The notes under the pieces are model-generated. The model had not been told where the DNA came from and searched no databases. It saw only the letters and a list, made by a program, of their open reading frames with translations. A program made the translations under genes and the position numbers. Positions 20,141 through 27,112 of a DNA stretch of 64,000 nt are shown in pieces; position 1 is the first letter of the stretch; every line of letters starts with the position of its first letter. The stretch covers positions 100,352 to 164,351 of the forward strand of contig QALN01000012.1 in assembly GCA_003150615.1 (NCBI GenBank), read 5' to 3'. This DNA is from Flavobacteriales bacterium. GTDB lineage: Bacteria > Bacteroidota > Bacteroidia > Flavobacteriales > UBA1820.

Positions 20141-21859
20141 GTTGTTTCTGGTAGTTCAAATATACTGAATTGAAAGCAAATCACAACAGACAATGAGAAA
20201 AAAGTCGCTAAAAGAATGTTGTTTCTGGTAGTTCAAATATACTGAATTGAAAGCAAATCACAACGACATCCAGAAGGTACTAATCCCCCATTTAGTTGTT
20301 TCTGGTAGTTCAAATATACTGAATTGAAAGCAAATCACAACGACTCTTTCGCTAATTTTGACGCATCAAATGTTGTTTCTGGTAGTTCAAATATACTGAA
20401 TTGAAAGCAAATCACAACGGCCTGCATTACTAAAAAGCGCATTGACTGTTGTTTCTGGTAGTTCAAATATACTGAATTGAAAGCAAATCACAACTCAAAG
20501 GACTACTTCAAGATCCCGACCATAGTTGTTTCTGGTAGTTCAAATATACTGAATTGAAAGCAAATCACAACATGAACGACTCGCTAAAACAGCTTATTCG
20601 CGTTGTTTCTGGTAGTTCAAATATACTGAATTGAAAGCAAATCACAACCAAAACTCAATATAATGCACAGAAAAAAGGTTGTTTCTGGTAGTTCAAATAT
20701 AGTGAATTGAAAGCAAATCACAACAAAAAAAAGTATTATTATTGCAAAGGTATTGTTGTTTCTGGTAGTTCAAATATACTGAATTGAAAGCAAATCACAA
20801 CGAAGATGAGAAAAAAGTCGCTAAAAGAATTGTTGTTTCTGGTAGTTCAAATATACTGAATTGAAAGCAAATCACAACATTATTTAATTTCGTTTCCGTG
20901 GCGTTTCCGTTGTTTCTGGTAGTTCAAATATACTGAATTGAAAGCAAATCACAACCGAAATGCGTCGAACAGCTAAAATCGTTCGGTTGTTTCTGGTAGT
21001 TCAAATATACTGAATTGAAAGCAAATCACAACGTAACGGCCAACATGTCGCCGCCTCCAGTGGTTGTTTCTGGTAGTTCAAATATACTGAATTGAAAGCA
21101 AATCACAACGTAACGGCCAACATGTCGCCGCCTCCAGTGGTTGTTTCTGGTAGTTCAAATATACTGAATTGAAAGCAAATCACAACACCCGCCGTGTTGT
21201 ATCGCCCAGGGGTTACGTTGTTTCTGGTAGTTCAAATATACTGAATTGAAAGCAAATCACAACTCAAACCCCGCCGGGGCTTCCGCCATATCGTTGTTTC
21301 TGGTAGTTCAAATATACTGAATTGAAAGCAAATCACAACTTACGGTTTGCAATTATTCGTTGCTCCAGTGTTGTTTCTGGTAGTTCAAATATACTGAATT
21401 GAAAGCAAATCACAACACCCGCCGTGTTGTATCGCCCAGGGGTTACGTTGTTTCTGGTAGTTCAAATATACTGAATTGAAAGCAAATCACAACTCAAACC
21501 CCGCCGGGGCTTCCGCCATATCGTTGTTTCTGGTAGTTCAAATATACTGAATTGAAAGCAAATCACAACGCGCTTTGTTACGTGAATTTGAAGAAGAAAG
21601 TTGTTTCTGGTAGTTCAAATATACTGAATTGAAAGCAAATCACAACTTATTGCAAAGGCTGATTAAGTTGGAATAGTTGTTTCTGGTAGTTCAAATATAC
21701 TGAATTGAAAGCAAATCACAACACAATGATTGATTTAGTTGAAAATCTTGACGTTGTTTCTGGTAGTTCAAATATACTGAATTGAAAGCAAATCACAACG
21801 AAATCGACAGTATAAAAGATGATCCTCTCGTTGTTTCCAGTAGTTTAAATATAGAAAAT
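20141..21859 (-). CRISPR. Type II-C CRISPR array, 22 spacers
   Basis: 22 full 47-bp repeats (first at 20141-20187, last at 21753-21799) plus a degenerate partial repeat at 21830-21859. Spacers are 29 or 30 nt. On the plus strand the repeat begins GTTGTTTCTGGTAG and ends AAAGCAAATCACAAC; the crRNA strand is the minus strand, where it begins GTTGTGATTTGCTTTC, as shown by the tracrRNA anti-repeat. The repeat starting at 20678 has one C-to-G change. Spacers 12 and 13 are identical, spacers 14-15 recur as 17-18, and spacers 1 and 9 share 25 nt. Each repeat contains TTG-N19-TATATTTG on the minus strand, a complete promoter. Confidence 0.98.
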
Positions 21860-21937
21860 TCTTCTCAAGGTTCCTATTTTGTTTTTAAAACGTATTGGTT
21901 GTGTTCTTTGTTAAGACCCAATTTGGTTTAGCTGTAT

Positions 21938-21973
21938 AAAAAGCCCCTGCAAATACATTCGCAGAGGCTTTTT
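21938..21973 (-). terminator. Terminator of fabD
   Basis: AAAAAGCC (21938-21945) and GGCTTTTT (21966-21973) with CTGC/GCAG continuing the stem; U-tracts on both strands. Confidence 0.85.
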
Positions 21974-21992
21974 ACAATGTATAGGCAGTTTG

Positions 21993-22877
21993 TTATTCCA
22001 CTACGGCGGAGTATGCTTCTACCGAGGGTTCTATTTTTTTGACTAATCCCTGAAGCACCTTGCCTGGACCTACTTCTACGAACACCGTAGCGCCATCGGC
22101 CACCATATTGCGTACGCTCTGGGTCCACTTCACCGGTGCGGTGAGTTGTGCGATGAGATTCTTCTTTATCTCTTCCGGATCGGTAACGGCAGTGGTGGAT
22201 ACGTTTTGGTAAACAGGGCATACCGGTTTTGAAAACGGAGTCTCGGCTATGGCTTTGGCCAGTTCTTCGCGGGCAGGCTCCATAAGTGGCGAGTGGAATG
22301 CACCGCCTACCGGCAGGCGCAGAGCACGTTTGGCTCCCGCTGCTTTAGCCGCTTCGCATGCAGCATCTACGGCCGGTATCTCGCCGGAGATTACCAACTG
22401 TCCGGGGCAGTTATAGTTGGCTGGCACCACGACACCTTCCGTAGCAGCGCATATTTCTTCCACTTTTTCATCGGGTAGCGCCAATACCGCCGCCATGGTC
22501 GAAGGTACGGCTTCGCAGGCTTTCTGCATGGCCAGCGCGCGTTTGGATACCAGACGCAGGCCGTCTTCGAAATTCATTGCTCCCGCTGCTACGAGGGCGG
22601 AAAATTCGCCCAGTGAATGTCCTGCCACCATGTCGGGTTTGAAATTGTCGCCAAGAACTTTGGCAAGCACCACCGAGTGAAGGAATACGGCCGGTTGCGT
22701 CACTTTTGTCTGGCGGAGTTCTTCATCCGTGCCGGAGAACATGATTTTGCTTATCTGAAATCCGAGTATCTCGTCGGCTTTGTCGAACATTTCTTTGGCC
22801 TGGGGATATTTCTCATAGAGGTCTGCGCCCATGCCGGAAAATTGCGCCCCCTGTCCGGGGAAAACATATGCTTTCAT
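21993..22877 (-). CDS. fabD: Malonyl-CoA:ACP transacylase
   Basis: 294 aa from the ATG at 22877, where MKAYVFPGQGAQFSGMG begins; the frame extends 12 codons upstream but this is before the family start. It loads malonyl groups on ACP. The nucleophile serine lies in VAGHSLGEFSAL and the catalytic histidine in GGAFHSPLM. Single gene, with a promoter at 22911-22942 and a terminator at 21938-21973. It borders the CRISPR array but has ordinary host base composition. Confidence 0.97.
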   Translation of the reverse strand: MKAYVFPGQGAQFSGMGADLYEKYPQAKEMFDKADEILGFQISKIMFSGTDEELRQTKVTQPAVFLHSVVLAKVLGDNFKPDMVAGHSLGEFSALVAAGAMNFEDGLRLVSKRALAMQKACEAVPSTMAAVLALPDEKVEEICAATEGVVVPANYNCPGQLVISGEIPAVDAACEAAKAAGAKRALRLPVGGAFHSPLMEPAREELAKAIAETPFSKPVCPVYQNVSTTAVTDPEEIKKNLIAQLTAPVKWTQSVRNMVADGATVFVEVGPGKVLQGLVKKIEPSVEAYSAVVE

Positions 22878-22910
22878 GTTTTTTATGGTTTTGTTTCTTG
22901 TTTTCGGCCT

Positions 22911-22942
22911 CAAAGATAGGCATTAGTCCCAACAAAGCCAAA
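22911..22942 (-). promoter_or_regulatory. Promoter of fabD, overlapping a palindrome
   Basis: On the minus strand TTTG (22942-22939), 20 nt, TATCTTTG (22918-22911). The -33 element lies inside the left arm of the palindrome at 22929-22983. Confidence 0.65.
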
Positions 22943-22983
22943 AAGGGCAGGCGCAAAGCGCCTGCCCTTTTTGGCTTTGTTGG
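22929..22983. terminator. 55-bp perfect palindrome, terminator of the HdeD-like gene
   Basis: Two perfectly complementary 26-nt arms and a 3-nt loop (AAA). The core GGGCAGGCGC/GCGCCTGCCC flanked by AAAAA/TTTTT is a standard bidirectional terminator; the additional CCAACAAAGCC/GGCTTTGTTGG extension is longer than other terminators in this window. Confidence 0.85.
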
Positions 22984-22993
22984 AAATGGGAGA

Positions 22994-23560
22994 TTATATC
23001 TCCATGTCTTTTGTTATCTTCCTTACTCCTAAGGCCATCATAATATATGAGAATGCTGCGACGTAAAGCCCGACAGCGGTCCATATCATTATGGTCAGAA
23101 AGCCAAGAAGCGGATTGAACATCAGCAGGAACGCTGCCAGTACGGCAGCTATGCCTCCCATGAGCAGCCATCCCCAGCCTTTTGCCGGTTTCATGGAAAT
23201 AGCGCTTGAAACAAGGAAACTACCTTGTATGAGTAGCCAGAAAGCGAATATCATAGGTAGTGACAGCATAGTCACTTCTATGTTCGCCACCAGGTAAATA
23301 CCGAGGATAAGGCTCAGTATGCCGTAGGTCAGATACCATCCCCAACCGCTTATTAGCTTGCGGCGAGATATGGAAATGACGATTTTTGCAAGGCCCGTTA
23401 TTATGAACGTCCATCCGAAAACAACGGCAAGTCCGACATAGCCCTGTAATGGCCAGAACGTTACGTACAGGGCCAAAGCAGCCAGCACCAGCCCGATTAC
23501 CAGCAGTCCGATCCAATGTTTTCCTCCTTTGGATACGCTGCAACATTTTTCATTTTTCAT
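22994..23560 (-). CDS. HdeD/DUF308 family membrane protein
   Basis: 188 aa with six apolar segments arranged as three two-helix repeats (for example WIGLLVIGLVLAALALYVTF and GWGWYLTYGILSLILGIYLV). The repeated GWGW motif and the overall size are typical of the HdeD-like family, associated with acid resistance in enterobacteria (family knowledge); no specific function is known here. Single gene between a long palindromic terminator and the Hdr operon, transcribed away from the latter. Confidence 0.85.
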   Translation of the reverse strand: MKNEKCCSVSKGGKHWIGLLVIGLVLAALALYVTFWPLQGYVGLAVVFGWTFIITGLAKIVISISRRKLISGWGWYLTYGILSLILGIYLVANIEVTMLSLPMIFAFWLLIQGSFLVSSAISMKPAKGWGWLLMGGIAAVLAAFLLMFNPLLGFLTIMIWTAVGLYVAAFSYIMMALGVRKITKDMEI

Positions 23561-23777
23561 TTCAGATAAGTTTTATGGTTTTCAAAAGGTTAACAATTAC
23601 GTAAATATATGATATTTCAGGGTAAGGGGCAACAAAACTCAATGTTTTTTTTAAACGGATGTCGGGAGACGGGTTATAAGGTTATAAAAACACGTCGTAA
23701 ACCATGTGTCATTATAAATAAAAGTAATACCCAATAAACAAATATTATAATTTTTTTTCTAACTCGAATATTATTTC

Positions 23778-23785
23778 TATTTTTG
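23778..23785 (+). promoter_or_regulatory. -7 box of the Hdr-like operon
   Basis: TATTTTTG, 23 nt before the first start codon, preceded by a T-rich stretch in the -33 region. Confidence 0.5.
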
Positions 23786-23808
23786 AACCTGCAAAATATA
23801 CGACACTA

Positions 23809-24504
23809 ATGGGCAGACTTTATGATAAACTGAGCCAGGATGTCCGGCTCCAGGAAGGAATGGTGGCATGCATCAATTGCGGCACTTGTACTGCAGTATG
23901 CCCTGCGGCCGAATTTTATGATTACGACCCTAAGAAAATAGTGAATATAGTCCAGACGAAGGACGATGTACAGATAGAAGCGCTGTTGCGAAGCGAGACA
24001 ATCTGGTACTGCGGCGAATGTATGTCGTGCGTGACGCGTTGTCCGAGGAAAAACGCCCCGGGGCTCGTCATTATGGCATTGCGTTCACTGTCCCAGGAGG
24101 AAGGTTTTTTTACCGACTCCGAAAAAGGACGCCAGCAGCTTGCGCTCAAACGCACGGTCGGTGAAAACATCCTAAAACGCGGATATTGCGTTTCACCTCA
24201 CATAGTTACTTTTGAAGACCATCCCGAAACAGGCCCTGTGTGGAAGTGGGAGAGGGAAAATATGTACGATGTATTCGAACGTCTGGGAGCCAATCTCGAC
24301 GGTGACGGTCCCGGCGCTATGCGCAAAATACCGCAGGAATCGCTCGACGAACTGGACCGCATATTTGAAGTGACGGGAGGAAAAGCGCGCTTCGACAAGA
24401 TAGAGGAAGCCTCTGCAGCCAAAGCCCGCGAACTGGGCATGAGCGACGAGGAATATTTCAATATGGTCTATACGACCAACAACGGACGGCACAGCCGCCG
24501 ATAA
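23809..24504 (+). CDS. HdrC-like iron-sulfur subunit
   Basis: 231 aa. Two [4Fe-4S] motifs, CINCGTCTAVCP and CGECMSCVTRCP, in the spacing CxxCxxCxxxCP found in HdrC, the ferredoxin-like subunit of heterodisulfide reductase. After about residue 100 it has a longer soluble C-terminal domain that I cannot assign. First gene of a five-gene operon (24 bp before hdrB-like). Likely passes electrons between the HdrB-like subunit and the membrane or flavin subunits (inference from family). Confidence 0.85.
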   Translation: MGRLYDKLSQDVRLQEGMVACINCGTCTAVCPAAEFYDYDPKKIVNIVQTKDDVQIEALLRSETIWYCGECMSCVTRCPRKNAPGLVIMALRSLSQEEGFFTDSEKGRQQLALKRTVGENILKRGYCVSPHIVTFEDHPETGPVWKWERENMYDVFERLGANLDGDGPGAMRKIPQESLDELDRIFEVTGGKARFDKIEEASAAKARELGMSDEEYFNMVYTTNNGRHSRR

Positions 24505-24528
24505 CCCCGACTTTGACCATCAGGAATT

Positions 24529-25668
24529 ATGGAAAATACCACTGCGAAGGAAAACGGATGCGCCGGGCATCCGGACCAGAAAACAGGAAAAAAACGTATC
24601 TGGAAAGAATACCAGAAAGAAATACCGGCGGATAAATATTTCTACGTGCGCAGCTGCATACGCCAGAATTTTTTCCCTGCATCCGAAGCCATGTTCCTGA
24701 AGATACTCCGGGAAGACTTGGGCAAGGACATATTTGAAAACCCTCATCATACAACGTGCAGCGGTATAGGTTACCACAGCGACGTCATACCTATGGAAAC
24801 GACCATGACGATCGTCGCCCGCCAGTTTGCGCTGATGGCCGAGGCTGGTTATGAAAACCTGGCCGTGTCGTGCATTACGTCGTTCGGGATATATTCCGAA
24901 TTCATAGAAACATGGAAACATTTCCCCCAGGTGAGGGAAAAGATCGCCGATAACCTGCGCCGCGCCACAGGACGCGAACTGGTGCTGCCCAAATGTGTGG
25001 CTCATGCCAGCGATATCATATACCGTCTTAAGGACGAAATAGCCGAACGTGCCAAATACCGCCTGGTGAACAAACTTACGGGCGAACCGCTTAAGATAGT
25101 GGAACACATAGGTTGTCATTACGCAAAAATGTTCCCTTCAAAAGGAGTTGGCGGAGCGGAATACCCGTGCGTGCTCTCCGGAATGGCCGAAGCGTGGGGC
25201 GGCCAGGTGATCGATTATCCCGAACGCCGCCATTGCTGCGGGTTCGGTTTCCGCCAGTATCTTGTCAAGGCCAACAGAGGATATTCCATTTCCAATACCA
25301 AGAAAAAATTCGACTCGATGGAGCCTTACCACCCCGATGCGATAATCACCAATTGTCCGGGATGTCCTTATTTTCTCGACCGTTGGCAGTATGCCATAGC
25401 AGAGATGGAAGGCAAGACCTACGGGGAAAACGGATACGGTATTCCGGTACTCACGTACGAGGAACTGGCAGGTCTGGTACTCGGATACGATCCGTGGGAT
25501 CTGGGACTTCAGACGCACCAGGTTACTATGGAGCCGCTTTTGGACAAAATAGGCGTAGAATACGATCCTGCGAAGAAATTCGCCGGTGTGGGAGGAAAAG
25601 ATCTCGGCAGACCGGACAGCCCGGCCAATCTGAAGGTGGAGGGTTGCTGTCCTTCGCATGTGTTTTAA
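24529..25668 (+). CDS. HdrB-like CCG-domain protein
   Basis: 379 aa, with two cysteine-rich CCG-type motifs as in HdrB, where each binds a noncubane iron-sulfur cluster. The C-terminal motif is complete: Cys196, Cys236-Cys237 (HCCGFGF) and Cys276/Cys279 (NCPGCP). The N-terminal motif has the right spacing (Cys43, Cys77, Cys115) but positions 78 and 118, normally Cys, are Ser (TCSG and CITS). So probably only one noncubane cluster forms. An extra Cys pair lies at the extreme C-terminus (EGCCPSHVF). A thiol/disulfide substrate is plausible but not shown. Confidence 0.85.
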   Translation: MENTTAKENGCAGHPDQKTGKKRIWKEYQKEIPADKYFYVRSCIRQNFFPASEAMFLKILREDLGKDIFENPHHTTCSGIGYHSDVIPMETTMTIVARQFALMAEAGYENLAVSCITSFGIYSEFIETWKHFPQVREKIADNLRRATGRELVLPKCVAHASDIIYRLKDEIAERAKYRLVNKLTGEPLKIVEHIGCHYAKMFPSKGVGGAEYPCVLSGMAEAWGGQVIDYPERRHCCGFGFRQYLVKANRGYSISNTKKKFDSMEPYHPDAIITNCPGCPYFLDRWQYAIAEMEGKTYGENGYGIPVLTYEELAGLVLGYDPWDLGLQTHQVTMEPLLDKIGVEYDPAKKFAGVGGKDLGRPDSPANLKVEGCCPSHVF

Positions 25669-25740
25669 ACGAAATAGGAAAAGGGCGGGCCGGTAACGGC
25701 CTTTCCCTTTGTTTTTATATAAAATAGAATAGACTTCGAA

Positions 25741-26781
25741 ATGGAGCATATCATAGTGATAGGAGCCGGAATAGCGGGGCTTACGGCGGCCTCGGCACTC
25801 GAAAAGAAAGGATTTTCGGTGACGGTACTGGAGAAGAAGGACCATCCTGGGGGAAACGTGTCTTCGTGGGACAGGCTTTTTCCAGAAGGGCGTCAGGCCG
25901 GCGATGTGCTCTCGCATGCCGGCAGCGAATTGGAAAAAACCGATGTGCTGACAGGTGTTTCGGTCGAAAGCGTTGAAAAAAGGGACGGACGTTTTGTAGC
26001 GGAGTTATCCTCCGGGGATAGCGTTACGGGCGATGCGGTGTTGTTGGCGTCAGGTTTTTCGCTTTTCGATGCTCATCTTAAGGAAGAATACGGTTATGGC
26101 ATATATGACAATGTATTCACCAATGCCGACCTGGAGGCTATGTTCTCGGCCGGGAAGGTGTCGGGCAAAAGCGGACAGGCGCCTAAAAGGGTAGCTTTCG
26201 TACATTGTGTCGGCTCACGCGATGAGAAAATAGGCAACCGTTATTGTTCCAAAGTATGTTGCGCTACCGCTGTCAAGCAGGCCAGCGAGGTGAAACAGTT
26301 GTATCCCGATGCCGAAGTGTTCTGTTTTTACATGGACCTGCGTATGTACGATCTGGCGTTCGAGGATATGTATTTCAACGCACAGACCCTTTACGGTGTG
26401 CGTTTTGTGCGCGGGCGGCTATGCGAGGCTGCCGAGGGCATAGACAAACGCGTGGTGCTGAAAGTAGAGGATACGCTTGCCGGACAAACGATGAACCTGT
26501 CGGTGGATATGCTGGTGCTTATGTCCGGCATGACAGCTCCGTCGGATACGGCGCGCATAGCCGGCATGTTGGGTGTGAAAACAAACAAGGAGGGCTTTCT
26601 GCAACCCGAAGACGTATATCTGGGCCGCAATATATCTTCCGCTCCGGGAGTGTTCCTTGCCGGGACATGTACCGGGCCAAAAACCATACCGGAGACTGTG
26701 GCCGATGCGCGGGCTGCGTGTGAGGCCATAGTGGCTTATCTGGGTGAAAAACGCGTAAAAACCACGGCGAAGGCCATATAA
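25741..26781 (+). CDS. Short HdrA/QmoA-like flavoprotein
   Basis: 346 aa. An FAD-binding start IIVIGAGIAGLTAASALEKK is followed by the HdrA signature CVGSRDEKIGNRYCSKVCC and a C-terminal FAD motif GVFLAGTCTGPKTIPE. The N- and C-terminal ferredoxin domains of methanogen HdrA are missing, so it is closer in size to QmoA of sulfate reducers. The following small iron-sulfur protein may supply the missing ferredoxin function. It is followed after only 3 bp by the next gene. Confidence 0.82.
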   Translation: MEHIIVIGAGIAGLTAASALEKKGFSVTVLEKKDHPGGNVSSWDRLFPEGRQAGDVLSHAGSELEKTDVLTGVSVESVEKRDGRFVAELSSGDSVTGDAVLLASGFSLFDAHLKEEYGYGIYDNVFTNADLEAMFSAGKVSGKSGQAPKRVAFVHCVGSRDEKIGNRYCSKVCCATAVKQASEVKQLYPDAEVFCFYMDLRMYDLAFEDMYFNAQTLYGVRFVRGRLCEAAEGIDKRVVLKVEDTLAGQTMNLSVDMLVLMSGMTAPSDTARIAGMLGVKTNKEGFLQPEDVYLGRNISSAPGVFLAGTCTGPKTIPETVADARAACEAIVAYLGEKRVKTTAKAI

Positions 26782-26784
26782 TCC

Positions 26785-27111
26785 ATGATAGACTTCGGAT
26801 ACAGCATAACCAAAAGCAACCGTCTGGATCTGGACAAGGCAGATGTTTCCCTTGCACAGAAGATAATCTCCCAGGACAAAAGTTTCCTGCAATGCATAGG
26901 ATGCGGAACATGCACTGCCGGATGTACCGCCGGGCAGTTCACGCCGCATAATCCACGCAGGATACAGATACAGGTGCGTAACGGACAAACGGAAGGCTTG
27001 GCCGATACGATGAAAAAATGCATGCTCTGCGGAAAATGCCAGATGTTGTGCCCGCGCGGGATAAATTTAAGAAGCGTGTGGGTCAAACTGATACGCGCTC
27101 TGGAAGATTAG
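26785..27111 (+). CDS. Second HdrC-like ferredoxin subunit
   Basis: 108 aa with CIGCGTCTAGCTA and CMLCGKCQMLCP, both CxxCxxCxxxC. Much shorter than the first HdrC-like protein, with no C-terminal extension. It is sandwiched between the flavoprotein and the membrane subunit and overlaps neither; the spacing (3 bp, then 1 bp) implies tight co-translation. Likely an electron bridge between the two. Confidence 0.85.
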   Translation: MIDFGYSITKSNRLDLDKADVSLAQKIISQDKSFLQCIGCGTCTAGCTAGQFTPHNPRRIQIQVRNGQTEGLADTMKKCMLCGKCQMLCPRGINLRSVWVKLIRALED

Positions 27112-27112
27112 C

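Noticed and set aside
20141..21859. Self-targeting spacers within this window
   Set aside because: I compared spacer sequences by eye with the surrounding genes and saw no match; the rest of the genome could not be checked.
21860..21937. Conventional leader with promoter at the right end of the array
   Set aside because: This end has the degenerate repeat and no clean TAnnTTTG promoter; the cas2-proximal end is the better leader candidate.
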